Positions 8,790 to 17,793 of a stretch of 49,537 nucleotides of DNA are shown here, in pieces. Position numbers and translations under genes: made by a program. The DNA comes from Planctomycetaceae bacterium. GTDB taxonomy: Bacteria > Planctomycetota > Planctomycetia > Planctomycetales > Planctomycetaceae. Below the pieces are notes generated by a model, which had not been told where the DNA came from, ran no database searches, and saw only the letters and a program-made list of their open reading frames with translations. Positions within the stretch are counted from its first letter, which is position 1. Every line of letters starts with the position of its first letter. The DNA lies in the NCBI GenBank assembly GCA_947476295.1, contig CANJQC010000028.1, positions 1 through 49,537 on the forward strand. The letters are read 5' to 3'.

Positions 8790-10112
8790 ATGATACGAAT
8801 GAACAACGCATCTTTCTCCGGAAAACTAACGGCATTTCTTGTCAGCAGCTTTGGGGCGCTCACGCTGGTGTCCTCCGTCGGATGCCATGCGATCACGGAT
8901 GTGCATCAGTCCATTCCGGCCAGCAGGTTGCCTGGTGAGCTCTGCACAGAGCCACGCGAAGGTCGATCCGTGTTTCCCTTCACGGCGCTGGGACAGGAAA
9001 AACCAAAGGCCCACATGATTGGTGCGGGAGACCAGTTGAGTATCTACGTGTTCGGTGTCGTTCCTCCCGGCGTGGACGAGACGCCTGTGCTGCAAAGGAC
9101 ACAGCCCGTCAATCAGCGTTATTATCCGCCGAATGGCAGCGTGATTGGTGCTACCACCGGCCTGCCTGTCGAAGTCGATCATACGGGCAGTGTGGAGTTG
9201 CCTCTGGTGGGAAGAATTGAGTTAGCTGGACTGACCGTGCCGGAAGCCACCGAAGCCATCAAAAAGGTCTACCGCGATAAGAAGATCACCAAAGAAGACA
9301 CAGAACGTGTGCAGGTGTCACTGATCTCTGCGCGCGTGCATCGCATCGTTGTGCTTCGGGAAGACACACCCACAACGTCGGTCGCACTTGTTCAGCCAGG
9401 AGTGATGGATCGGATTCATCGTGGCTCTGCTGACGTGGTGGACCTGCCGGCCTACGAAAATGACCTGCTCCATGCCCTCGCCGTCACGGGAGGACTGCCA
9501 GGTACCGATGCCGCCCGCGAAATCTGGATTTTTAAACGCAGTGGACTTCAGGATCCTCACGCCATCTGTGCTGAAGAACTTCAAGCACAAACAGCCAACT
9601 ATGTAGAAGGCGAAGCCTGCGACAACCAGGTCGTGCGGATTCCTCTGACAGGCAGCCCTGGCGAAGGGTTGCCTTTCACACAGGCGGACATTCAGCTTGA
9701 CAACGGAGACGTGGTCTACGTACCTCGCCGCGATGAATACTTCTACATCGGTGGTCTGATCACTGGTGCCAAGATTCCGCTGCCGCGGGATGAGGACATT
9801 GATGTGATCGAAGCGATCGCTCTGGCCAATGGTGCGGTGGGTGGTCCACTGGGTCAATCAGGTCAAGCACTGGCTGGTGGCACACCCGGTCACATGGTGC
9901 GGCCAACACGGGTGATCATCCTGCGAGAAATGCCGGACGGACGGCAACTGCCGATTCGAGTCGATCTGGCTCGCGCCATGACTGATCAGAAAGAACGCAT
10001 CCTGATCCAGTCGAACGACGTCGTAATGCTGCAGTTCAAACCGCATCAGGCGGTGGCTAACGGAGTTCTTAACTTCGTCGGTCTCAGCTTCCTGATCAAT
10101 CCGGGAAAATAG
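8790..10112 (+). CDS. polysaccharide export lipoprotein, Wza-like, with SLBB domains
   Basis: This 440-residue protein matches outer-membrane polysaccharide export proteins. A signal peptide ends in a lipobox (LVSSVGC), then the Poly_export domain starts at MIGAGDQLSIYVFGVV and continues through HTGSVELPLVGRIELAGLTVPEATEAI. SLBB-type segments follow, including DLPAYENDLLHALAVTGGLPG and, after DNGDVVYVPRRDEYFYIGG, a second one. Such proteins form the channel through which capsular or exopolysaccharide leaves the cell, working with a Wzc-type tyrosine kinase. That partner lies immediately downstream on the opposite strand (10214-12649). The ATG at 8790 follows AAGGATG. Polysaccharide glycosyltransferases and Wzx/Wzy are not in the window. 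Confidence 0.9.
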   Translation: MIRMNNASFSGKLTAFLVSSFGALTLVSSVGCHAITDVHQSIPASRLPGELCTEPREGRSVFPFTALGQEKPKAHMIGAGDQLSIYVFGVVPPGVDETPVLQRTQPVNQRYYPPNGSVIGATTGLPVEVDHTGSVELPLVGRIELAGLTVPEATEAIKKVYRDKKITKEDTERVQVSLISARVHRIVVLREDTPTTSVALVQPGVMDRIHRGSADVVDLPAYENDLLHALAVTGGLPGTDAAREIWIFKRSGLQDPHAICAEELQAQTANYVEGEACDNQVVRIPLTGSPGEGLPFTQADIQLDNGDVVYVPRRDEYFYIGGLITGAKIPLPRDEDIDVIEAIALANGAVGGPLGQSGQALAGGTPGHMVRPTRVIILREMPDGRQLPIRVDLARAMTDQKERILIQSNDVVMLQFKPHQAVANGVLNFVGLSFLINPGK

Positions 10113-10136
10113 TTGGCCCTGAATGACTGAAGAAAC

Positions 10137-10182
10137 ACAAGAGGACGCGATGAATCTGGATAGATTTCATCGCGTCCTTTGT
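10137..10182. terminator. bidirectional hairpin terminator between the convergent export genes
   Basis: A 13-bp perfect stem pairs AGGACGCGATGAA (10142-10154) with TTCATCGCGTCCT (10166-10178). After one bulged G, the stem is extended by ACAA/TTGT. It lies 24 bases after the stop of the Wza-like gene and about 30 bases after the stop of the Wzc-like gene, so it can serve both converging transcripts. Confidence 0.75.
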
Positions 10183-10213
10183 CGTAAGTTCCGTCCGTGG
10201 TTCGCGATCAACC

Positions 10214-12649
10214 TCAGGTATTCTTAATCCCTTTTCGTGACGCTTTAATCCGAGCGGCAGCATCGACGCCGTTTCCAGCGCGATCCGCAGAATAGTATGA
10301 TCCGTAGTAGCCGCGACGTTCGAAACCGTCACCGCTGCCGTAGGTGTTGACCACGCAGCCAAGCAGATTTGCCTTGGCCGCCCGCAGCGTCTCCACTGTC
10401 TCCGTGACCTGCTGCCGAGAATCATTTGAAGATCGCACAACCAACAGTATACCATCGGATTTCTGTGCGACAATGATGGGGTCAGCGACGGCAAGGACTG
10501 GGCCGACATCAATCATCACCAGTTGAAAGCGTTCCTTCAAAGTTGCCAGAATTCGATCAAAGCTTTCGCCCTGCAGAAGCTCCGATGGATTTGTGACTCC
10601 TGCGCCTGCTGTGATCAGCGACAGATTTGGGACACCCGAAGGAACAACAACATCACCAACAGTTGCCGTTTCTTTCAGCAAATCGGACAGTCCAGCGGAA
10701 GCTGGCACACCGAATCGCTTGTGGAACGTTGGCCGACGCATGTCCGCTTCGATCAGTACAACACTCATGTCCAGTTTAGCAAATGCCGCCGCCAAATTCG
10801 CAACAATTGTGGACTTACCGTCCTGGGGTAACGGACTGGTGGCCGACAGGATTTTCAGACGCCCTTCTCGCACGTCGCCAATTAACAATGTCCGCAGGAT
10901 GCGGAACGATTCTCCATCTGGCGAATTATCCGGAACAATTGGAAGCTTGCCATCGGTTTTCATGTGCCCGACCCGCATCAGAAGTGGAATCCCGATCGCA
11001 CTGTCAATTTCTTGCGAGGTACGGAATCTATTATCCTGCTGGTCGTTCACGACTCCGAAGAACAGGCCCGCCATGAGTCCCATCATCAGGCCGCCAATTC
11101 CGCACAGACTCAATTTTGGCCAGACTTTTTCCCCCCGTCGCGGAGTCGCCAGTATTTCGTGAATATAACCTCGCATTCCCGAGGCGAGGTCCAGATCACG
11201 CAGTTGTTCCACAACGCCGTCGAACAACAACTGAGTTCTGTCAACTCGCGACCGCAGAATCCCTTCCTGCAACTCAAACTCAACCAGCGTCCGAGCCTGC
11301 TTTTCCGCGTCCGCCAGCAGAGTTTCCATCTCCCGCCGCCGTTCGTCCGCTGAAATCAAATCGTTTTCAAGAAATCCGATGTACGCTTTCATCAGAAGTC
11401 CCGGTGTGAGTGCCGCTTCGGATGGTATTATTCCGAGCGTTTCCTGTTTTTCAGCGACAAAGCTTTTCACCAAAGCGATTTCGTCCTGAAGCTTGCGTAC
11501 CTCCGGATGCCCTTCTCCGAAATCCGCTTTCAGACGTTGCTCCTGCGACATCAGCGTCAGCATATTGGAATACTGAGTCCTAGCTTCCTCAAGCCGCTGT
11601 GGCTGCTCTGCGAGGAACTCAGCTGATCTTCCCGCATTGGCCTGCAGTCCGGCAAAGACACTCAAACGCTGCAGGCTTTCCGGGTCGATGACTCCCAATG
11701 CTTCTAGGTCGATGGTCTTTCCATCCAGTTCTGCCTGCACCAGTTCTTTGGCTTTCGCCAAGCGTGTTTTAACGGTGGATTGCTGGATATCCAGCGTCAG
11801 CAGTTCCTCATGCAACCGCTTGTATTGTTCAAGAAATACGTTCCCACTCCCTGCCCCCTGGAATAACACGGGCGCTTTCTGCCGGGCATCGACGTATTCA
11901 TTCTGAGCATCCTCAAGGGCCGTTTCCAGATTGCTCTGAGCATCTTCGACCAGCCGCCCTGCTTCCGACATTGCCTGCGATAACTGAGAGCCAAGAAACA
12001 TCTGATATTCAACCAGAATTGCTTCCAGAATTAACTTTGCATCATCTGGATCTGAGTGGTCAAAGCTGATCGAAAGAACTCTGGCATCCTTCGCAGTGCC
12101 TTCTCCACCTCGTGTTAGTTTAAGATGGTCAATCACATATTCTGCTGCATCAACCTCGGGCTCCAGTTGAGCTTTGATAGACTCGATGTCTAGGAGTCCG
12201 TGTCGTTTTAGTGCGGTTTCGACGATTCGGCGACTTCTGACGATTTCCATGTGATTTGCCAAGACATCTTCATCGACCATCGATACGTCCGAGCTGCTCG
12301 ACGAATCAACGGAAGTGATCTGCGGACTCCTCTGACTCACCATGACTTTGGCTTGGGACTCATATCTCACCGCAGCGTTGACCCAATACAATGACGCCAG
12401 CGCACATCCCAGACTGACGCATGCCAGAATCAGCCACATTTGGCGCTGCAGGATGTCACCCAGCCGTAAGGATGTGCCCGAATGCGATGAATCAGCGAGC
12501 ACAAGCGTCCCCATCCGAGACGAATCATGGGACTTTCCATTTCTGTGGACTGCAGGCGAATTCACCATTTCTGTGTGCCGCTGGGTTAGCCAGCTCTCCT
12601 TTAAGTGATCCATCTGAATTAGATGCAAATGCTGGCTGTCAATCGACAA
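10214..12649 (-). CDS. polysaccharide chain-length regulator fused to BY-type tyrosine kinase (Wzc-like)
   Basis: The 811-residue protein has the full Wzc architecture. There is a first membrane segment near residues 70-92, a long coiled-coil periplasmic Wzz part (about 100-500) and a second membrane segment (about 513-535). The cytoplasmic BY-kinase has Walker A (PLPQDGKST, 606-614), Walker A' (VVLIEADMRRP, 630-640) and Walker B (VMIDVGP, 711-717). The usual DTPP of the last motif is DVGP here. The C-terminus carries a compact tyrosine cluster (RGYYGSYYS, Y781, Y782, Y785, Y786), the likely autophosphorylation site. The kinase works with the Wza-like channel encoded convergently at 8790-10112. 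A roughly 65-residue hydrophilic N-terminus precedes the first membrane segment; an internal Met at residue 13 is an alternative start. Confidence 0.93.
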   Translation of the reverse strand: MSIDSQHLHLIQMDHLKESWLTQRHTEMVNSPAVHRNGKSHDSSRMGTLVLADSSHSGTSLRLGDILQRQMWLILACVSLGCALASLYWVNAAVRYESQAKVMVSQRSPQITSVDSSSSSDVSMVDEDVLANHMEIVRSRRIVETALKRHGLLDIESIKAQLEPEVDAAEYVIDHLKLTRGGEGTAKDARVLSISFDHSDPDDAKLILEAILVEYQMFLGSQLSQAMSEAGRLVEDAQSNLETALEDAQNEYVDARQKAPVLFQGAGSGNVFLEQYKRLHEELLTLDIQQSTVKTRLAKAKELVQAELDGKTIDLEALGVIDPESLQRLSVFAGLQANAGRSAEFLAEQPQRLEEARTQYSNMLTLMSQEQRLKADFGEGHPEVRKLQDEIALVKSFVAEKQETLGIIPSEAALTPGLLMKAYIGFLENDLISADERRREMETLLADAEKQARTLVEFELQEGILRSRVDRTQLLFDGVVEQLRDLDLASGMRGYIHEILATPRRGEKVWPKLSLCGIGGLMMGLMAGLFFGVVNDQQDNRFRTSQEIDSAIGIPLLMRVGHMKTDGKLPIVPDNSPDGESFRILRTLLIGDVREGRLKILSATSPLPQDGKSTIVANLAAAFAKLDMSVVLIEADMRRPTFHKRFGVPASAGLSDLLKETATVGDVVVPSGVPNLSLITAGAGVTNPSELLQGESFDRILATLKERFQLVMIDVGPVLAVADPIIVAQKSDGILLVVRSSNDSRQQVTETVETLRAAKANLLGCVVNTYGSGDGFERRGYYGSYYSADRAGNGVDAAARIKASRKGIKNT

Positions 12650-12752
12650 CGCTTCGAAAAACTCTACATCTAATTACCGAGGCACTATGTCCCATAGCAA
12701 GCAGAATCCCAAACTCCTAGCAGAAATCGCATTCTACGGGATCGGCATACTC

Positions 12753-12793
12753 AAAAACGCCCCTAGATTCGTTAAAACACTACGAAATCTAGG
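12753..12793 (-). terminator. Rho-independent terminator of the PSD1/PPC operon
   Basis: Read on the minus strand, CCTAGATTTCG (12793 to 12783) pairs with CGAATCTAGG (12771 to 12762) with one bulged T. It is followed by GGGC and a run of five T (complement of 12753-12757). It lies about 30 bases after the stop codon at 12823 and upstream of the Wzc gene start at 12649, separating the two transcription units. Confidence 0.75.
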
Positions 12794-12822
12794 TAAAAAC
12801 AGAGACCGATCATATTGCCCGA

Positions 12823-15252
12823 TCAATGCTGGAACAGAAATTCCTTGCTGTTGATGACAGCCCAAGCGATGTCTTCGAGGGCTCGGGTGCGGTCTTCGTT
12901 AGACTTAATGTGTGACTGAGCGGTTTGTTGCTCTTCTGCAAGTGGCTGGCGGCTGAGGGCCGTCAGATAGAGCAGGTCAATGATTTCGGTGTCAGTTTTT
13001 CCGCCTGCGATCCATTGATGCACGCTGCCTGCATCGGATCGCAGTTTGTTGTGGACGGTTGGCCCGTTGATTAGCTGCAGCGCCTGTGACAAATTGCTGT
13101 CGGTAGATCGTTCGCACTCGCAGGGTAATTCTCGCTGAGGCTGTCCGAAGACCTGGAGAAACTTGTGACCTTCCGGCGGATCGACAAGGCCAACAGCCTT
13201 CGTGCCACCCGGCATTCCGGAAAATTCTTCGGACTGACCAGTGACGGTACAGATGGAATCCAGAAGTTGTTCAGCCGTTAACATCCGCGTCGTCGCATGG
13301 CTGAAGTAGATTTCATCATCCGCATTGTATTTGTTTCGCTGCGAACTGAGTTGATACACGCGGCTGTTCATAATCGTACGAATCAAATGCCGCGACGAGA
13401 AGCCACTCCTAAGCAGTTCATCCGCCAGATACGTCAGCAGTTCCGGATTGGACGGAGGATTCGAATCGCGGAAGTCATCCACTGGATCCACAATTCCCTT
13501 GCCGACGACATGGCCCCAGATGCGGTTCGACAGCGAACGGGCGAAAAACGGATTGCTGTTATTCGTCAGCCAATTTGCGAAAACCACTCGACGATCCTGA
13601 TCAGCCGGGACATCGACGTCACCTTCCAGCAGCAGACGCACTTTCATCTGCTTGCCGGTGCGGGGCTGAGTTACCTCACCCCCAGCGCTGACGAAAATCA
13701 TCTCGTCATCAGGCAGGCCGGTTTCCTTTCTCCCCACTCGTTTGAACGCCGCCGCTGTGCCGTAGTAGTCATCCTGAGTCCATTTTTCGAACGGATGATT
13801 GTGGCACTTTGCACACTGAATGCGAATGCCCAGAAACAGTTGCGCGGTGGTTTCGGTGGCGTCGATTTCATCGCGGCTGGCTTTCCAGTATCCAGCAGCC
13901 GCATTTTGCTGCGTACTTCCAGTCGCGGTGAGCAGTTCGCGGGCAAACTGATCCAAGGGTACATCGTTCTTGACAATATCAAACAACCAGCGACGAAACT
14001 TATGCACTCCGGTTTTCGTCAGGCGCTTGCTGTTGCACCGCAGCAGATCAGACCACTTCAACGACCAGAATCGTGCATAGTCATCGGTCTCCAGCAGTCG
14101 ATCAATCACGGCAGCGCGTTTGGTTGATGACTGGTCAGCCAAGAACTGTTGCGATTCTTCAGGCGTTGGCAGGCGGCCCGTCAGGTCCAGCGTTGCGCGA
14201 CGCAGAAAGTCCGTGTCGCTGCAAAGTTCGGACGGCTGAATCTGAAGCTGCTTCAATTTACCAAAGACCAATTGGTCGATCCTTGTCTCCTCCGGCGGAG
14301 CAGGCCACTGGAAGTCCGGGCGATCAGTAAGGAACGTCAATTGTGTCGTAGAAACTTTGTCCAGATATCGAGCCAGCACCGTCACTTCGCCACGGCCCTG
14401 TTGGGAAACCACTCCTGACGGCGAAATCATACCGATGCCTTCGTCTGACGAATCGAAAGACGTCAGCGCCGTGATGTCGCGGACTGTGCCGTTGCTAAAA
14501 TGGCCGTTAACGATCAACTGCTGACGCTCGGCACCGTCCCGGAGCACACGCGGCGACGGAAGCAGCTCAATCCGAGCCAGCGTCGGAGCACCATCCGGTT
14601 CAACCTTCATTCCTTCGGCTATCCAGTCATGCAGTACCTGATGAGTCGGACTGCCGTGTTGCAAGCGTCGTCCACCGCCGTGAGCGACTTCCATCAACGG
14701 CTTTCTCAGGAGCAGACTTTCGTCAGGATTGAGTACATTCGATCGACGATTGAAGTATTCGCCGCGCAACGTTACCAGATCCACCGTTGGATCGTAGCCT
14801 CGCAGCGACAGCCGGAATCCTCCTTTGCCGGAGGGAGATCCATGACACGCGCCCATGTTACAGCCGGACTTTGTCAAAGAGGCCAGTATCTCTGTGTGAA
14901 ATGCGACCGGCGACGGTATTTCGAAATTCGTGACCGTGACCTTAGCCGTCGCTTCGTGACCTCCCCGAGTGACATGAATTGTCGTTGTGCCGTTACCTTT
15001 AGCGAGTACCGTACCGTTCTCGATCACCGCGACTGCGGCATCGTCGGACCTGTATTCCGCGACATTCGTGGCATCGTGTATCGTGGCTGCTTCGGCGTTG
15101 GCTGTGACGATCAATTGCTGAACGCCACGCGGCCCGTCGAAGCTGAACTCAGCGGGCTGTACTTGAAGCGACGTTGTCGGCAATTCCTCCGCGAGTGCGG
15201 CAGAGGAAACACCAACGACGGCAGTCAGCATCAGACAGGTTGAACGAATCAT
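12823..15252 (-). CDS. PSD1-type cytochrome-domain protein (BIG2 + DUF1549 + DUF1553)
   Basis: The 809-residue secreted protein is a classic planctomycete DUF1549/DUF1553 protein of unknown biochemical role. In order it has a signal peptide (to about residue 21), a bacterial Ig-like (BIG2) domain (about 25-110), the signature SGCNMGACHG (131-137 core) followed by GKGGFRLSLRGYDP, and a second Ig-like stretch (about 225-310). DUF1549 (about 324-540) follows, containing a CxxCH-type motif CAKCH at 480-484, then DUF1553 (about 555-800) with NRIWGHVVGKGIVDPVDDF. The CxxCH suggests covalent haem. The gene is second in an operon after the PPC-domain gene (75-base gap) and ends at the terminator at 12753-12793. 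In this group the pair often accompanies secreted polysaccharide- or sulfate-degrading enzymes; the link is inference. Confidence 0.9.
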   Translation of the reverse strand: MIRSTCLMLTAVVGVSSAALAEELPTTSLQVQPAEFSFDGPRGVQQLIVTANAEAATIHDATNVAEYRSDDAAVAVIENGTVLAKGNGTTTIHVTRGGHEATAKVTVTNFEIPSPVAFHTEILASLTKSGCNMGACHGSPSGKGGFRLSLRGYDPTVDLVTLRGEYFNRRSNVLNPDESLLLRKPLMEVAHGGGRRLQHGSPTHQVLHDWIAEGMKVEPDGAPTLARIELLPSPRVLRDGAERQQLIVNGHFSNGTVRDITALTSFDSSDEGIGMISPSGVVSQQGRGEVTVLARYLDKVSTTQLTFLTDRPDFQWPAPPEETRIDQLVFGKLKQLQIQPSELCSDTDFLRRATLDLTGRLPTPEESQQFLADQSSTKRAAVIDRLLETDDYARFWSLKWSDLLRCNSKRLTKTGVHKFRRWLFDIVKNDVPLDQFARELLTATGSTQQNAAAGYWKASRDEIDATETTAQLFLGIRIQCAKCHNHPFEKWTQDDYYGTAAAFKRVGRKETGLPDDEMIFVSAGGEVTQPRTGKQMKVRLLLEGDVDVPADQDRRVVFANWLTNNSNPFFARSLSNRIWGHVVGKGIVDPVDDFRDSNPPSNPELLTYLADELLRSGFSSRHLIRTIMNSRVYQLSSQRNKYNADDEIYFSHATTRMLTAEQLLDSICTVTGQSEEFSGMPGGTKAVGLVDPPEGHKFLQVFGQPQRELPCECERSTDSNLSQALQLINGPTVHNKLRSDAGSVHQWIAGGKTDTEIIDLLYLTALSRQPLAEEQQTAQSHIKSNEDRTRALEDIAWAVINSKEFLFQH

Positions 15253-15327
15253 GATAAGTCCTTCGAATTCTGCTTTGATCTTCGAAATTCGGGATATACG
15301 CGGGTGGGCACGCGGTTAAACGAATTA

Positions 15328-17343
15328 CTACGGAGCTTTTACTTCAATACCAATTGCAGGAACAGGATGCACGGGTTCAACATTATCCTTCTTGGCTTTA
15401 CCCTGAAGGAACACAGTAAACGGACCAACCGCTGCGTCAGCCGCTGCGGCAATAGTGATTGCAAGTTCGCCGGCGGCCATTGAACCAGCGGTTACGGTGA
15501 TGCCCGGTGGCAATTGATCGGCGGGTGTGGACAGAGCGATCTCGATGGGCATCGTCCAATCCGCCGCACGAGTCGAACGAATGGTGACGGTGGCGGTAGC
15601 TCCCTGAGTCACAGTGGCCGTTGCAGGATCGGCGACGAACGAGAATTGAGCAACGGGCTGCACTGCAGTGAAAAGATCCGCTCGCAGACGAGCGCTTCGA
15701 AATACTTCAGTATCCAGTTTCTTGGGTGCTGGCGGTGCCAATTGGAATTCTGCAGGAGGAATCATCGAACCGTCAGGAGCCGAAATTCTGAAGCTCACCG
15801 GTGCCCAGTCTGCATCGGAACTTACTGCCGCCGGATCAGTCGCCGTCAGCACAACCGGAGCGGTGCTTTGTTTGGCACCCAGCCAGAAAGGAGCCATTTG
15901 AATCGCTGCAGGCAAACCGACGGCTTCCACTTTGAGCGGCCCGTCGCAGTGAATCCGGCGCACGGTCAACGGCATCGCGGCGCTGCCACCTCGAGGCACA
16001 TTGATGCGATCAAGCGGTGCGGTGACTCGTACGGCCTTGCGACCCTGATATACATCCAGAGTATAAGTCCAAGCAGCTCCGCCACGTCCCGCGATCTCCG
16101 AAACTTTGAGATAGAACTCACCGGCCCCTGGCAACTGCGCGGCAAGTTCTGCATCGCGCGGCCCGTCGTCGTCGCTCTCAACGATCTTGCCTCCATCTGC
16201 GTTATAAAGTTCCAGCATCACATCGGTCGGACTACTGCAGTCGCGAGTGTGGGTTGTCACCAGCAGCGGAGTTGGTTCAGTTGCGGAAAATTTGAACCAG
16301 TCAACGTCGCCTTTTTCCTGCAAGGTGCCCGTCAGCACCTGAGTCTCCGCAGTAACGGCCGTAGCTGCTGGGCGATCATTGTTTGGTTCGGCCTCAGGCT
16401 GCGTGGCGTGATTTGTCAGTAACACAGAACTCAATGCGCTGCCATCGGACTCGGTCGCCCGAAACATCACAGGGACTAACGAACCTGTCAATCCAGGAGC
16501 GTTGTGCAGAGTGGCCTCACCGAGAATTTCGCCAGTCGTTCCGATCAATGACACATTGTGCCCAATCTGAGCAATTCGCGGCGAGACAGCAGTCACCATC
16601 GGCAGCTTGCCAAGTCGCAGATGAAAAAAGTGACGCACACTGCCGGAATAACGCACGTCGCGAACTTCGATGCGGTATTCGCCATCGACAGCGGCAGTGA
16701 ACAGCAATTGAGTATCCCCTTCCGCACCTGGCATGTCGTCGCGATAGGCGACTTCATGTCCGTCAGGACCAGTGACGCAGAGGACGGGATCAAGATCCGA
16801 TCCAAGACGCCGTGCGAAGACTTCCACATTCACACTTTGGCCAGTAGTCATTGCGACTCGGAAGAATCTTGAAAGCACGGGATTGAGCTGCCCATCGATG
16901 CAACAGGGCGGCGTTATCAACTGCCCGGATTTGCGATCTTCGCTTTCGGCTGCTGCGGCGACGGATGGAAGATCATCGACGACCACAAATGCGGCTTCGG
17001 AACAGCCGTGATTTGTCACTAGGCGCACAGGGTAAATTCCCGGAATGACATCAGCAGCAATCATACCTTCCAGCGTCACCGGCTGATCCTTGGTCAGATC
17101 CTGCCCAACTTTCGGGAGCAGTACACCGACTGGCGTCCACAGACTCACGGTACCGGCCAACTGCTTGCCACTGACGACAACCGAAGTTGTTTGGCCGGGA
17201 CGCAGGTTGCTGGCATCCATGCGATCGATGATCGGCTCCTGAGCGACTGCGATTTCGGAAGCAGTCATTGCAGTCGCAACGAGACCCAATGTCACAACAG
17301 CGACACGGAGAAAACGATCAGTTTGCAGGTAAGAAACAGCCAT
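15328..17343 (-). CDS. secreted PPC-domain protein, operon partner of the PSD1 protein
   Basis: The product (671 residues from the ATG at 17343; a GTG at 17367 would add eight) has a signal peptide ending near ASEIAVAQ. It is then built from beta-rich Ig/Calx-like modules. A pre-peptidase C-terminal (PPC) domain is clear at about residues 330-440: EAEPNNDRPAATAV, GDVDWFKFSA, LYNADGGKIVESDDDG, GEFYLKVSEI. An earlier module (NVEVFARRLGSDLDPVL to GEYRIEVRDVRYSG) is a second PPC-like copy. Such proteins are usually encoded next to PSD1 proteins in planctomycetes, as here (12823-15252). Catalytic residues are absent, so an adhesive or scaffold role is likely. A strong promoter lies at 17400-17428. 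Confidence 0.82.
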   Translation of the reverse strand: MAVSYLQTDRFLRVAVVTLGLVATAMTASEIAVAQEPIIDRMDASNLRPGQTTSVVVSGKQLAGTVSLWTPVGVLLPKVGQDLTKDQPVTLEGMIAADVIPGIYPVRLVTNHGCSEAAFVVVDDLPSVAAAAESEDRKSGQLITPPCCIDGQLNPVLSRFFRVAMTTGQSVNVEVFARRLGSDLDPVLCVTGPDGHEVAYRDDMPGAEGDTQLLFTAAVDGEYRIEVRDVRYSGSVRHFFHLRLGKLPMVTAVSPRIAQIGHNVSLIGTTGEILGEATLHNAPGLTGSLVPVMFRATESDGSALSSVLLTNHATQPEAEPNNDRPAATAVTAETQVLTGTLQEKGDVDWFKFSATEPTPLLVTTHTRDCSSPTDVMLELYNADGGKIVESDDDGPRDAELAAQLPGAGEFYLKVSEIAGRGGAAWTYTLDVYQGRKAVRVTAPLDRINVPRGGSAAMPLTVRRIHCDGPLKVEAVGLPAAIQMAPFWLGAKQSTAPVVLTATDPAAVSSDADWAPVSFRISAPDGSMIPPAEFQLAPPAPKKLDTEVFRSARLRADLFTAVQPVAQFSFVADPATATVTQGATATVTIRSTRAADWTMPIEIALSTPADQLPPGITVTAGSMAAGELAITIAAAADAAVGPFTVFLQGKAKKDNVEPVHPVPAIGIEVKAP

Positions 17344-17399
17344 CAGGGTAGGTTTTCTGAAAAGCACACGGCTGGAAAGCCGCGTAGGGGCGGATCCCC

Positions 17400-17428
17400 A
17401 GTGTAAACAGGCGGGAGAGTGTCGTCAA
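17400..17428 (-). promoter_or_regulatory. sigma-70 promoter of the PPC-PSD1 operon
   Basis: On the minus strand TTGACG (complement of 17423-17428) is followed after exactly 17 bases by TACACT (complement of 17400-17405). Both boxes match the housekeeping consensus closely. Transcription would begin near 17393, about 50 bases before the ATG at 17343, which favours that start over the GTG at 17367. Confidence 0.65.
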
Positions 17429-17478
17429 AGCGAAACGCAATGTTTTGCAAGTCTCCCCGTAACCTGGCTCTGAGAAGT

Positions 17479-17509
17479 TTGGTTACGAAGTGTTCTGAAA
17501 TGTTATACT
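17479..17509 (+). promoter_or_regulatory. candidate extended -10 promoter for the di-haem cytochrome gene
   Basis: TGTTATACT (17501-17509) is an extended -10 element (TGn plus TATACT), with TTGGTT (17479-17484) 19 bases before the hexamer. It would leave a leader of about 280 bases before the GTG at 17794. It is divergent from the promoter at 17400-17428. Confidence 0.4.
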
Positions 17510-17793
17510 CCGTAAGACATCGCAAGGCGTTTGTTTAGCCTGCACGTCATTAGCATAAGCACCATTCCATGGTCGTACTTTGCATGCCTGCGGACCAGCG
17601 CGCGATCGACCAACAGTACGTGTTTTCACGGGAATGGTGCTCGGCACTGCAATTAGCTCGTGCATTTTGATAAGGTAACCCGACACCGACGGCGATTGCC
17701 CTACAGTTCGCGGTGCGCCCTGACAGAGACCGCCAAGCTGGGTTGAAATACCTCTTGTATATCGAGTACTCCCAACGTCCCGGAGTGTGTTTC

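Noticed and set aside
13297-14127. 276-codon plus-strand frame opposite the PSD1 gene
   Set aside because: Shadow of a well-supported DUF1549/DUF1553 gene; there is no ribosome binding site or recognisable motif.
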